From Antennarius striatus (taxonomy: Eukaryota; Chordata; Actinopteri; Lophiiformes; Antennariidae), in contig NC_090779.1 in assembly GCF_040054535.1 (NCBI RefSeq), positions 26,623,501 to 26,687,500 on the forward strand: a stretch of 64,000 bases of DNA, read 5' to 3'. Below are positions 1 through 13,287 of the stretch, in pieces (the stretch's first letter is position 1; each line of letters opens with the position of its first letter). The position numbers and the translations under genes are program-made. The notes beneath the pieces are model-generated. The model searched no databases and had not been told where the DNA came from. It was given only the letters and a program-made list of their open reading frames with translations.

Positions 1-529
1 ACACGCAGCAGTGTGATAAAAACTTTTCCTTGACGATCAAATTCTTGGATGTATTTTACAGAATCAAATAGAATTACTGGATTTCAAACTAAAATAATAT
101 CAAATAAGTGTTAACATGTGAAATTCTGTCAGATTGAAGTAAATAAAATATCAATGAGATGTTATGTCTGCCTTTTAACCAGACCGATTCCTACAACTCC
201 GTGTCAGGACATTTTATCCACCTCATGGTTTTATTACATAAGGACAGTATAAAATAATACACCATCAGCAAAGGCGTTACTGTCATATTAAATAACATCA
301 TTAGATTAAAATCAATTTGAACAATGAAAGCTCAATGCTATCACTTCTACATGCACCGTCATTAACCTCAATAGTCTGCGGAAGAAACGCTTTGCTCAAA
401 CCGAGGAAAATAAACTCGGTCAAAATCAGACGATTACACCAAGTTCTAGACTTTGGTCATATTGTAATTAACTAGTCAGCTGAGTGAGTTCTCAATTGCT
501 GGGATTTTCCAGACGCGATCATGTGATCA
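1..529. other. AT-rich noncoding sequence, no gene seen
   Basis: I see no open frame with family motifs, no transposon ends and no tandem repeat in this stretch. It lies upstream of the probable rnf141 promoter and may be intergenic. Confidence 0.5.
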
Positions 530-691
530 ACCCGGAAACCGGACTGACGTCCAGAGAAAGAGAGTCGTGTTCTTGAACGCAACTCGTACACCCAGGCAGT
601 GACGTCGGGGGCGCGCAATGCCGTCATCAAACTGCGACTGTGTAGTGTCAACAAAGCAAAAAGCTAACAGCCGAGCTGCTTGTGAAGTTCG
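530..691 (+). promoter_or_regulatory. Candidate rnf141 promoter and 5' noncoding exon
   Basis: Composition shifts here from AT-rich to GC- and CpG-richer. Two TGACGTC half-palindromic CRE-like motifs occur at 545-551 and 600-606, the form bound by CREB/ATF factors. A consensus splice donor (G|GTAAGA, GT at 692) follows, so 640-691 could be a noncoding first exon. It would splice to an acceptor just upstream of the rnf141 start codon (AG ending at 1675 or 1678). The transcription start is inferred; no TATA box is obvious. Confidence 0.45.
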
Positions 692-933
692 GTAAGATAA
701 CAAGTTTCATTGATATTTAATCAATCATCTTAATAAATATTAATCACGTTAGATACACTAACGAGCTGCTCCTCCGTACAAACCGCTGAGAATCGGTTGT
801 TTCGCTGCTGCTAAGATGAGCCAAACGGGATGGGAAGCTGCTGCTAGCTGCTGCCCGAAAAATGATGTCACCCGATTTAAATGAAGTCAAAACAAGAACC
901 GGTTCAGTTTGGAGTCGAACCGTAACGTGGTAA

Positions 934-1042
934 ATAAGTCAGGGTAAATCATAAGTCAGGGTAAATCATAAGTCAGGGTAAATCATAAGTCAGGGTAAAT
1001 CATAAGTCAGGGTAAATCATAAGTCAGGGTAAATCATAAGTC
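934..1042. repeat. 17-bp tandem repeat, about 6.5 copies
   Basis: The unit ATAAGTCAGGGTAAATC is repeated head to tail almost without change, and the last unit decays into AAGTCACAG. It lies in the putative first intron of rnf141. Confidence 0.9.
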
Positions 1043-1153
1043 ACAGTGTCTCGTATTTGTTCTTCTTACACGCTAAAAAAGATTTACGTTGTTAAATGCT
1101 GTCAGTTTCGTCAGGAAGTGTTGAAGGAGAAAGTTTCTGATGTCAGCGCTTCG

Positions 1154-1249
1154 CCGTTAGCTTTAACCGTTAGCTTTAACCGTTAGCTTTAGCCGTTAGC
1201 TTTAGCCGTTAGCTTTAGCCGTTAGCTTTAGCCGTTAGCTTTAGCCGTC
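1154..1249. repeat. 13-bp tandem repeat, about 7 copies
   Basis: The unit CCGTTAGCTTTAG is repeated; the first units carry AAC in place of AGC. It is a simple minisatellite in the putative first intron of rnf141. Confidence 0.9.
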
Positions 1250-1474
1250 CGTTCTGTTTAAAACGAGGTAAGTGGAGATAAATATATCTAAACAACATTT
1301 AGATGTTTCTGGTTCAGAAGAATTCTGCTCCGTGACCCTGTTCACCGGGACTCATCCGGTCCAGCATCTCGAGGAGCTTTAGTTCTCAGAGATGCTGTCA
1401 GACCTGCAGGACATCAAGCAGGTTCAAACATGTCAGGTGTACAAGTGGAGGCCTCAGCTGTGACAGTAATGACC

Positions 1475-1504
1475 TTATTATATTATATTATATTATATTA
1501 TATT
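1475..1504. repeat. (ATATT)n microsatellite
   Basis: A pentanucleotide TTATA/ATATT run of about six units lies upstream of the first coding exon of rnf141. Confidence 0.85.
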
Positions 1505-1721
1505 CTACATGTGTCTTTGGCAGTCTGTATTCACACAGATTGTTCCAGACTTTTCTGCTACAACTGACACCTCCAGAATTTAAATGATTCAAAAACAAAG
1601 AAATGCTGTGGAAACTCTTAATTTTGTAAGAAAGGAATCTATGAGAAAATCACAGCTTGTGCCTTCATTTCCCAGCAGGCAGTGTGATCTGGAGGAGCTT
1701 CCTGTTCCTGCGGCTGACGGG

Positions 1722-4422
<2,701 letters not shown>

Positions 4423-5061
4423 CACACACTCCTTCACACACACCCCTGAGCCGGTAGAGGACCAGGGAAGAACCCGTACAACAAAACGTCACTTTCACCT
4501 GGGGAGAGAACTTTTTTTCCTGTGGGGTAAAAACCTGGGGCAGCAGGGTCTCCTGCTCTTTAAGGCCACAAGGGTGGAAAATGAAACAGTCCAAAAAAAG
4601 TCTTCAGATGTTCTTTGTTTCAAGTTTATTTATTTTTATATAGCCCAGATTCGCAAACAATGTCTCAAAGGGCTTAAACCACACCAACCACACCTGTTCC
4701 CCAGGCGTGGTTGGTGTCGTGCTCCATGACCGCTTCTGGTTCTATGTTCAGTATCTAATCTGCTGGATTAAATCCTAACTCATTCATGTAATTTTCAGAA
4801 TAACCAGAAATCCAGTATTTCCAGGTTTGTTTCATTGACGGTGAAGAAGATGCTGTCACATCAATGGTTTTACATGCTCCTCCTACAGGGGGCGCTACAT
4901 GAGAAGGTCAAGAGTTTCACTTCTGTGTGAGAAACACAAGCCTACTGTCTCCAGCTGTTAGTTTAGTTTAGCATGAAGTGTTGAAATGGGTGGAAACAAC
5001 AATCCAGGTCCTTAAACCTCCTGAATCCCCTCTGAAGCACCAACACACATTTAGATTGGTT
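4423..5061 (+). other. rnf141 3' flank with a teleost repeat scrap
   Basis: This should contain the rnf141 3' UTR, but I see no convincing AATAAA close to the stop codon. Positions 4618-4690 resemble the interspersed repeat at 20763-20830: a CAAGTTTATTT start followed by TAGCCCA and TGTCTCAAAGGGCTT. The remainder has no recognised feature. Confidence 0.4.
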
Positions 5062-5247
5062 TTTAGGGTTAGGGTTAGGATTAGGGTCAGGATTAGGGTT
5101 AGGATTAGGGTCAGGATTAGGGTTAGGGGTTAGGGTCAGGATTAGGGTTAGGATTAGGGTCAGGATTAGGTTCAGGATTAGGTTCAGGATTAGGTTCAGG
5201 ATTAGGGTCAGGATTAGGATTAGGGTCAGGATTAGGGTCTGGGTTAG
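5062..5247. repeat. Interstitial telomere-like minisatellite
   Basis: TTAGGG, ATTAGGG and TCAGGATTAGG units alternate over about 185 bp. Exact TTAGGG units are interspersed with GATTAGGGTCAG variants, so this is degenerate interstitial repeat rather than a chromosome end. Confidence 0.85.
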
Positions 5248-5549
5248 GTGGGACTGCTGAACAAAAGACAAATTTTTTCCAGTTTGACCCAAAAACCTTT
5301 CTCTTCTGCTTCAGCCACAGATATAACAGACGGTTTCTGACAGATGTGTTTCCCACCCTGTAAACTTCAACCTACATGTTTCCATCACATGATGTGTAAA
5401 ATTTTTGTGATCCGATGTTCAGAGTTCCAGTTTAGAACGTGATTGTCTTTCTGGGGATAAATATTTAATTTTTTATGATTTCTGTGATGATTTATGGTAT
5501 AAAAGCCATAAATTGTCATCAGTGCTGTTTTAATCTTTTTAACGATGCA

Positions 5550-7079
5550 CAGTGGTATGAAAACGTTTGGGCACCCCTGATAATTTTTCAGATTTTCCTT
5601 TATAAATCACTGGTTATTCGGATCAACAATTTCAGTTAAATACATTATATAGCAGACAAACACAGTGATGTTTGAGAAGTGAAATGAAGTTTATATGATT
5701 TACAGAAAGTGTGCAATAATTATTTAAACTAAAGTAAGCAGGTGCAGAAATTTTAGCACCCTTGATGTTTTATTGATATGAATAACTTTAGCACCAATTA
5801 TTGGAACAAAAAAAATAGTTAAGTGAAGCTCATTGACCGTTGACCTACATACAAAGGTGAAGTTAATCATGAGAAAGGGTAGTTGGCCAGTTGTAAGTTT
5901 GATGTCCTTTTTGCATTTTCTATGAAGAGCGCAACAGAGGAGTCTCAAAACAACTCACATGACCTGAAAACAAAGATCGTTCAACATCATGCTTTAGGGG
6001 AAGGATGCAAAAAGCTAGCTCAGAGATTTCTGCTGTCAGTTTCCACTGAGAGGAACGTAGTGAGGAAATGGAGGAACACAGGAACAGTTCTAGTTAGGGT
6101 CCGGATTGAAAGGCCCAGAAAAATATCAGATAAGCAGAGGCGACGGATGGTGAGAACAGTCAGTCATCTCACAGACCAGCTCCACAGACCTACAACATCA
6201 TCTCTCTGCAGATGGTGTCACTGTGCATCGTTCAACTACTCGACACACGTTGTGCAAAGGGATGCTCTGTGGAAGAACGACGTGGGAGAAACAGTCTGCA
6301 CACATGACAGTCTCTTGAGGTGTGTTCAAGAACATTTGGACAAACCAGCTTCAGTTTGGAATGAGGTTCTCTGTACTGATGGAACTAATGTTGAGTTATT
6401 TAAACATAAGACGCGGTACGCATCGCAGATGAAGAAAACAGCGTTATAAAAACAAACACTTGATTCAAACGTGGTGCATTTGTGGTGGTTCCATCATGCT
6501 GTGGGGGTGTGTCCAGTGGCATTCTTATTAAAGGTCACATGGATTCCAGTCCATATCAGCAGATTCTAAAAATGTTTAAGAATCAGTGACGGGGCCGGAT
6601 ATGTCAACAGGACAGCGACCCTAAGCGCTGTTTAGATTCTACTAAGACATTCATGCAGAGGAACAAGTAAATGTTCTGGAATAGACATCTCACTCCTGGA
6701 CCTGAACATCAAAAATTTGTGGTGTGATATAAAGCGGGCTGATCATGCTGGTAACCATCAAACTAATCCAACTGGAGAAGTGTTGTGAAGACAAATCGTC
6801 AAAAATACTTTCAAACAAAATTTAAACCCTCATTGGAAGCTCTAGACTGAATTCAGAGACTGTTTTTCTGAAAAAACAGGCTCTACTAAATATTGATGAC
6901 ATTTTTGTCTCCAGGTGCCCAAATTTATCCACCTGCCTACTTTTGTGTACGTAATTATTGCACACTTTTTGTAAACCCTATAAACTTCTGTGTTCATCTG
7001 ATCGGATTTATTTAACTGGAATTGTTGATTCAAACCAGTGATTTATAAAGGAAAATGTGGAAAACTTTTCATCCCACTG
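5550..7079 (+). mobile_element. Tc1/mariner-type transposon, inactive
   Basis: The ends form long imperfect inverted repeats of about 200 bp. The left end starts CAGTGGTATGAAAA and the right end, reversed, starts CAGTGGGATGAAAA; both continue through TTCCTTTATAAATCACTGGTT. The right side is followed by TA, while the left side has CA, probably a mutated TA target. The length of 1530 bp and internal transposase remnants fit a fish Tc1 element. Confidence 0.88.
5883..6800 (+). pseudogene. Broken Tc1-like transposase
   Basis: An open stretch of 188 codons (5883-6449) starts with a helix-turn-helix-like DNA-binding part (about residues 20-80). It ends in a degraded first catalytic block (TDGTNVELF, where Tc1 proteins usually have SDETKIELF). 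Beyond the stop, other frames still encode GGSIMLWGC- and QQDSDPK-like catalytic blocks, broken by frameshifts and stops. The gene is dead. Mobilisation in trans is unlikely given the diverged ends. Confidence 0.85.
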
Positions 7080-7980
7080 TAACTCTACTGAGTTCTTTTG
7101 AATCCTTTTGCTGTAGACATGTTTTACTTTACATTTGTCTGCTTTGGGTTAGGGTTAAAGGTTAGGGGTTAGGGATTCACGGGGGCCGGCAGCTCTGAAG
7201 CTAAAAGTTGTGATTTATCAAAACTGTGTCCTAAAGAATTTTATAAAATGTGAAAATATAGAACACTATTTTAGATTATTTCAACATGCTATGATGAAGA
7301 ATTCTAATTAAGTATTTAGATAATTTATTAAAATACATTTTCATTGTTTTCCAAACATAAAACATCTCCAAACAATTGTTGAAGCCTTTTCATTGGACAG
7401 ACGCGTTTTCCTGTAGATATTTAATTTATGTTCATTTAATACTTGCTAAACATGTGGTTCTAATTTGACTGGAGGTAGTTGTTGGTTGATAGTGCTGACA
7501 CATATTGTTCTCTTTACATTGTCTTGGTGACTGTACACAACAACAGATGATTTGACCTCTGGTGGAATCCTCCGAGTGGAGCTGAGATCAGACACAAAAC
7601 GTCTGTTTGGCTCATTTAAAATACCGTACATGAGACAAGGTTGTAATTTATGATTATATAAGATTTAAGGCATGAAAATGATTACAATACTGTTTTCTTA
7701 TGGACAACTGTATATCATGAATGAGTGTAAAGAGCTGCTGTGAAATTATTTCATCCTTACTGTATTACCCTGAAAAAGTAGATTCTCACTTTGCACTTTA
7801 TGATCAGTGACAGAAGGCTGAAACCACTTCACAGCTTTTATTTGCTTAATTTTTAAAAATGCCTTGTTTACAGTTCATGGAAGTATTTTTAATCCTATTT
7901 TAATGTGCAAAGTATGACATGAAGTAAAAACTAATATGCTATTATTTTATTTGTCGGTGATTTTATTGATCATTGAGGTA
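7080..7980. other. AT-rich intergenic sequence, nothing recognised
   Basis: Apart from a short GGGTTAGGG-like patch near 7145-7172 I see no gene, repeat array or transposon end. Confidence 0.5.
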
Positions 7981-7982
7981 AC

Positions 7983-8052
7983 TGTGTGTGTGTGTGTGTG
8001 TGCGCGCGCGCGCGCGCGTGCGCGTGTGTGTGCGTGCGTGTGTGCGCGCACA
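7983..8052. repeat. Alternating (TG)n(CG)n microsatellite
   Basis: A run of TG repeats passes into a pure CGCGCG block and back to TGTG/TGCG repeats. It is strictly alternating purine-pyrimidine, the class of sequence that can adopt Z-DNA. Confidence 0.9.
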
Positions 8053-8151
8053 GTATATATATACACACGTATGTGTGTATGTACATACTCTACCCAGAGA
8101 TGGACAGAGTACTTGACCCCAGTACTTGAGTAAGAGTACAAATACTCCTGG

Positions 8152-8493
8152 GCGGCGCAGTGGTTACCGATGCCGCGTCACAACACGGCGGACCCGGGTT
8201 TGGGTCCCACTCTGTGTGGAGTTCTCATGCTCTCCCCGTGTCTGGGGGGGTTCTCTCCGGGTTCTCCGGCTTCCTCCCCCCTCCCAAAAGCATGCGCTTC
8301 AGGTTGATTGGCCGTTCCAAATGTCCCGTAGGAATGAGTGTGTGTGTACATGGTTGTATGTCTTTGTGTGTGGCTCCGCGGTGCACTGGCGTCGTGCCCG
8401 AAGTGTCCCCCGCCTCACGCCCTATGCCGCCGAGATGGGCTCCGGCTCCCTGTGACCCGCTGCGGCGGATACAGCGGTGGTGATCTGAAGATG
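8152..8493 (+). mobile_element. Nested teleost short interspersed repeat
   Basis: It starts GGCGGCGCAGTGGTTACCG and continues through TTCTCCGGGTTCTCCGGCTT and GATGGGCTCCGGCTCCCTGT blocks. That is the layout of a very common fish repeat of about 340 bp. It interrupts the left part of the surrounding hAT element. I do not assign a specific family name. Confidence 0.7.
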
Positions 8494-9211
8494 ACTGACT
8501 GACAAATACTTCTGGTCAAAATTTACTCTGCTACAAGAGTAGCCCAGTCAATACATTACTTGAGTAAGAGTAAAAAAGTACTTGCTTTTAAATGTACTTA
8601 AGTATTCATGAGTAAATGCTTTTAAATGTACCAAAAGTGAGAGTAAATTCCTTTTTTTTATCTTTGATGAGAATGGACCTGACTGAATTACTGTCATTTT
8701 ACAGTTTTATATATAGTACCTTGTATGTCTTGTTTCAGAGAAAACTCTTTGAAACCACCTGCACTGATGTTCTTGCCTGTAGAACCATCATGTTATACTG
8801 AACCAAGCCTTCCCCAACATCTATAACAATGGAAATAACATTAATGGCATCATCAAAGAGGACTATTCTGTCCTTTTCACATTTTATTAAACAACCCCCC
8901 CTTCCATACACACACAAGACCAAATGGAGCCATACAGGCCCAACCAACTGGTTTAACTGGGGACCAACTGGAACCCCTGAAGGACACCCTGGTGGACCAC
9001 TGGTTGAGAACCACTGCTTTACAACAAACTAAATCTGCTTTCAACAACTCAATGTTTACAGGAAGGACATATCCCAGGACCACAATATTTGTCTCCCCCA
9101 GACTGTCTGTCTCCCCCCCCCCCCAGTCTGTGTGCCTCTGTGGCCCTGTGTCCTCCAGTCTCTGTCAGTCTGTAAAATGAAGTGACCAGAGGTCTCTAGG
9201 TGTGACTTTTG

Positions 9212-9400
9212 TCAGTTTTTCTTCAGCGAACACAATAAGCATTTGAAAATGTACTTTTTCTTGTCTGAGTCTCCGTTGTCCTTTTTCACTTCTACAAACT
9301 CGAACATGTCTTTAAGATGAGTCCGTGGGTTTTCTTCCTCCGCCTCATTAAACTCATCATGTTCATCAGATCCAACGGAGGCTTCTTCTTCCCTCGCCAC
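9212..9400 (-). pseudogene. hAT transposase N-terminal fragment with BED-type finger start
   Basis: A 62-codon minus-strand frame begins with an acidic leader and reaches a FKCLLC motif at its end, the first cysteine pair expected of a BED zinc finger in hAT transposases. Nothing downstream restores the finger or the catalytic RNase-H-like domain. It sits inside an element with hAT-type ends, which supports the assignment. Confidence 0.55.
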
Positions 9401-9711
9401 CGCGGTCTAGTTTTGAGCTGATTGGGTAGGGAATGACGTATTTCCGCTTTTACGTAAATCCCAGTTGAGAACGTGTACTGTGATAGGTTTCCTTCTTTGA
9501 CGAACGCTGCGTGTGGCCAATTGCATTGGGGGGGGTGGGGTGGGGCAAAAAAACAACGGGCAAACCTAAAAGTAACGAGTATTCATGAGCCTTCTCAGAA
9601 ATTAACTCGAGTAAGAGGAAAAATCTTTGCCTTGGAAATGTATTCGAGTAAGAGTAATAAGTATAAAAGAATTCTAGTATTTGAGTAAAGTAAAAATCCT
9701 CAGAATCTGTT

Positions 9712-10215
9712 TGTCTGTGTAGGTTCTCAGTCGTCCAGGTCATGGTTATCCAAAAGCTGTTGAGTCGATCCACTGGACGTTAAGAACGTTCTTGAAGACG
9801 TTTGGTCTCTCATCCAAGAGACTTCTTCAGTTCAGAGAGTGGCTGATCATGTCCCAGATTATTAACCCTGTGGGGTCTCAGAAGAGCAATCTGGTGTAAG
9901 CAGTTAAATGCAGCGAGGAATGCTCAGATGTCTACATAGGAGAAACCAAACAACCACTACACAGTCTGACCCCACCCCACAGGGTTAATAATCTGACCCC
10001 ACCCCACAGGGTTAATAATCTGACCCCACCCCACAGGGTTAATAATCTGACCCCACCCCACAGGGTTAATAATCTGACCCCACCCCACAGGGTTAATAAT
10101 CTGGGAAATGATCAGCCACCCTCTAAACTGAAGAAGTCTCTTGGATGAGAGACGAAACGTCTTCCAGAACGTTCTTAACGTCCAGTGGATCGACTTAACA
10201 GCTTTTGGATATCTG
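9712..10215. mobile_element. Foldback repeat with a possible Penelope-like scrap
   Basis: The left arm (about 9717-9865) reads from GGTTCTCAGTCGTCCAGGTC through TTATCCAAAAGCTGTTGA. The right arm (about 10100-10210) is its inverse, ending in AACAGCTTTTGGATA. Between the arms, 9921-9962 can encode VYIGETKQPLH, resembling the GIY-YIG-type region of Penelope-like elements. A 27-bp tandem repeat follows. The Penelope call is an inference from one short motif. Confidence 0.5.
9964..10101. repeat. 27-bp tandem repeat, 5 copies
   Basis: The unit TCTGACCCCACCCCACAGGG plus TTAATAA is repeated five times almost perfectly, forming the loop of the foldback structure. Confidence 0.92.
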
Positions 10216-10265
10216 TACTTAAATGCAGTACTTAAGTACATTTACTCCGTTACCGTCCACCCCTG

Positions 10266-11211
10266 ACTGTACTACTATACAGTGCTAGTATATATACAGC
10301 AAATTGTTCAAGTTTAGCAGTTGGTTAGCCAATAGGTGGTGCTGTTTCCTCACAGGAATGAGGTTCTACTTGAATCTCCCTGTTCATCTGGATGAGTTCC
10401 TTCTGGTTTCTTCCTCCACCACCAACATGTAATCTAATTTGTCTAATCCGTCACACCCACATGCTTGAAATGTGGGTGTGACGGATTAGTTTTGTAACTG
10501 TGTAGTTAATTAGCATTACAGTATTTAATATAAAGGATTTGTTTATATCATTAGCTTCTGTAAAGGGATTTGGTGATTCAAAATCACTATCAAAGTTTAT
10601 TCATCAAGCCGGGATAAGATCGGGATAAGACATTCCTCTTGTTCAATTTTGTGTTTTGTGGAATTTACAGTGATTACTGGTTTTAAAAAGCCTGAAGATT
10701 GGCTGTAATGCAGCCACACAACGATCAATGAACCCAGAAAACAGCGCTTTGACATGTATTCCATGCATTTTCTGAATAAAACCAAATTTAATTTAATGTG
10801 TTAATCCTTGCTTGCCATATCGTAGTCATATATTATAGGAAATTTATTTATGATTATTGATCCTTGCAGGATTCAAGAAAGCAATAAGAGACATAGATAA
10901 CATGTTCATGCGTGTCTATGTAATATAAATAAACATGTGTGTTCGTGTTCGTGAGTTACGTAGGATGATTAATGCCACTGATAAAAAACAAGGTCTATGT
11001 TGTGAGATAAAAGTCTGAATCCCGTGACGTCATCACAGCAGCACCACCGGACTTCCACTGCTGTTCAACCAGAGCTCCATCAGGCCTGAAATCCAGAGTC
11101 AGGTCCCCCCCACCCACATCAGTGTTGCCCCCCCCAGCCTGTGACATCACCAGAATGTTCACGATCATTACTAAAAAGATTCAAGGTGTGAAGCCTTTAT
11201 TGTGGTGTAGA
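10266..11211. other. Intergenic sequence with one perfect hairpin
   Basis: No coding or transposon signature is seen except the hairpin at 10443-10489, annotated separately. Confidence 0.5.
10443..10489. repeat. Perfect 19-bp inverted repeat with 9-nt loop
   Basis: CTAATCCGTCACACCCACA (10443-10461) is followed by a TGCTTGAAA loop and then by its exact reverse complement at 10471-10489. No flanking target duplication or longer stem is evident. Confidence 0.95.
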
Positions 11212-11930
11212 GAACTGGTTTCCTGTTCAGTGAACTGGTTTCCTGTTCAGCGAACTGGTTTCCTGTTTAGCGAACTGGTTTCCTTTTTAGTGAACTGGTT
11301 TCCTGTTTAGCGAACTGGTTTCCTGTTTAGTGAACTGGTTTCCTGTTCAGCGAACTGGTTTCCTGTTCAGTGAACTGGTTTCCTGTTCAGTGAACTGGTT
11401 TCCTGTTCAGCGAACTGGTTTCCTGTTTAGCGAACTGGTTTCCTTTTTAGTGAACTGGTTTCCTGTTTAGCGAACTGGTTTCCTGTTTAGTGAACTGGTT
11501 TCCTGTTCAGCGAACTGGTTTCCTGTTCAGTGAACTGGTTTCCTGTTCAGTGAACTGGTTTCCTGTTCAGCGAACTGGTTTCCTGTTTAGTGAACTGGTT
11601 TCCTGTTCAGCGAACTGGTTTCCTGTTCAGTGAACTGGTTTCCTGTTCAGTGAACTGGTTTCCTGTTCAGCGAACTGGTTTCCTGTTTAGCGAACTGGTT
11701 TCCTGTTCAGTGAACTGGTTTCCTGTTCAGCGAACTGGTTTCCTGTTCAGCGAACTGGTTTCCTGTTTAGTGAACTGGTTTCCTGTTCAGTGAACTGGTT
11801 TCCTGTTCAGCGAACTGGTTTCCTGTTTAGCGAACTGGTTTCCTGTTTAGCGAACTGGTTTCCTGTTCAGCGAACTGGTTTCCTGTTTAGCGAACTGGTT
11901 TCCTGTTTAGCGAACTGGTTTCCTGTTCAT
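11212..11930. repeat. 20-bp minisatellite, about 36 copies
   Basis: The unit GAACTGGTTTCCTGTTCAGC varies at two positions (TTCAG/TTTAG and TG/CG before AACTGG). Its variant order repeats with a 160-bp period over 11241-11560, which is a higher-order repeat. It is read open in several frames only because 20 is not a multiple of 3. Confidence 0.97.
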
Positions 11931-12035
11931 GAAATTCTGGTGAGAAAAAAGTCATTTAACAAGGAAGATGAGAAAAGGTTAGAAATCCTTTATTTGTCAC
12001 ACAGTTTTATACCATTGTGGCAGCAGAGAAGAGGG

Positions 12036-12037
<2 letters not shown>

Positions 12038-12114
<77 letters not shown>
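12038..12114. repeat. (CA)n microsatellite
   Basis: A pure CA run of about 38 units. Confidence 0.97.
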
Positions 12115-12117
<3 letters not shown>

Positions 12118-12235
12118 GTTGTGAGCAGTGGTGACCGGACAGGAAGTTCCTGTGACAACGTTCCTTCACGCATTTCAGGTGAAGCAACCAATCGCTGAAG
12201 GATCTCTCCAGTGATGTTAACCTGCCCTGCAGGGG

Positions 12236-12520
12236 GAGCTGTTCTTCATCATTGATGACAGTTTACCCATCATCCTCCTCTCTCCCACCCCCTCCACTGA
12301 GTCCCGGGGGCATCCTGGGACACAGCCCTCCTGATCAGCCTGTCCAGTCTCCTCCTGTCGCCGCAGTGATGCTGCTCCCCTGCAGACCCCCCATGGAAAA
12401 TAGCCCAGGCCACCACGGTGTCAAGTAAGGTCTTCAGGAGTGCCCCCCCTCCAAAAGACCTCAGCCTCCTGAGCAGATAGTCTGCTCTGACCCTTCTGTA
12501 CAGCACATTGAGGCTGTTGG
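12236..12520 (-). pseudogene. LINE ORF2 C-terminal remnant
   Basis: A 78-codon minus-strand frame (12270-12506) reads through RLRSFGGGALLKTLLDTVVA and then RRRLDRLIRRA. This is the thumb/C-terminal pattern common to fish L2/Rex-type LINE ORF2 proteins. No catalytic block is present. Confidence 0.55.
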
Positions 12521-12529
12521 TCTAGTCCC

Positions 12530-12950
12530 GTTTATTGTTCACAAACGATGACAATAAAAAGGCATTTATTTATATAAATGTACAACATCGAGGTCATTGT
12601 GTCAATGGTGAATTATTTTAGCTTTTAACAGCATTTTATGTGAACATCTAGTTTTCCTTCAGGTTTGTAGGAAATATTTCTCTTTGTCATTTGGTCTTTG
12701 CTGACTGGAGCTCAGGTTTGGGTCCTGGTTCACTCACTACTATTCTCTTCCGCCTTTCTATGCACCGACACCGCGTCAGGTTCCTCGACAGTAACTTTTA
12801 CTGTACTTGGCAATAAAACCTTTTCTGATTCTGATTCTGATCCTGATCCTGGTTCTGCGTCTCCCTCCAGTAGTTAAAACGGGTACTACCGCTAAGAGCT
12901 ATTGGTCTGGTTCACCTGATGAAGTTTTAATAGTTTGCTTTTTTAATCAG
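12530..12950 (+). repeat. Diverged copy of a segment of the duplicated module
   Basis: CATTTGGTCTTTGCTGACTG and its flanks align with 15050-15330 and 56090-56400, with lower similarity and a TGATTCTGATTCTGATCC insertion near 12825. It appears to be an older fourth copy of this block. Confidence 0.65.
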
Positions 12951-13287
12951 TTATGGATTAGGTGCTGCTAACGATGCTGCTGCTGATGCTAATGGTGATG
13001 ATGATGCCGGTGATGATGATGATGATGATACCAGGATCACTGGGGTCAGGACTTGTGTTAAATATTAAATCTGGTTTCTGGTTCTGGTTCCTGTTCTCCT
13101 TCATGTTCGCTGTGATTCTTCTGAAATATTCAGCTTTGGGTTTTATTCACGTTTTCAGGTGAGAGTGTTGTAATTGTTCAAGAATAAAATGAATCATCAT
13201 AAACACAACTTGTCTAATAAACAGTTCATGTTGGACGTGAACAACTTCTACTGCGCATGTGCGCTGCGTCGGTGGATTCAAGGAAAT

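Larger units (their letters stand above)
8095..10265. mobile_element. hAT-type element, composite and inactive
   Basis: The left end begins CAGAGATGGACAGAGTACTT and the right end, reversed, begins CAGGGGTGGACGGTAACGGA, the terminal pattern of a widespread fish hAT family. The 8-bp flanks ACTCTACC (8087-8094) and ACTGTACT (10266-10273) match at 6 of 8 positions, consistent with an aged 8-bp target duplication. Inside lie repeated ACTTGAGTAAGAGTA subterminal motifs, a BED-finger remnant on the minus strand, a nested tRNA-SINE-like repeat and a nested foldback element. Confidence 0.75.

Noticed and set aside
8829-9032. A second nested hAT with the end GGTTGAGAACCACTG near 9003
   Set aside because: The right end looks like a Charlie-type terminus, but I could not find the matching left end or a target duplication.
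9964-10101. Possible CRISPR-like array
   Set aside because: The repeats are directly adjacent with no unique spacers, and the genome is eukaryotic; this is a tandem repeat.
11122-12134. Frames with repeated NWFPVQRTGF
   Set aside because: A 20-bp minisatellite without stop codons is read open in all phases; no start context or homology supports a gene.
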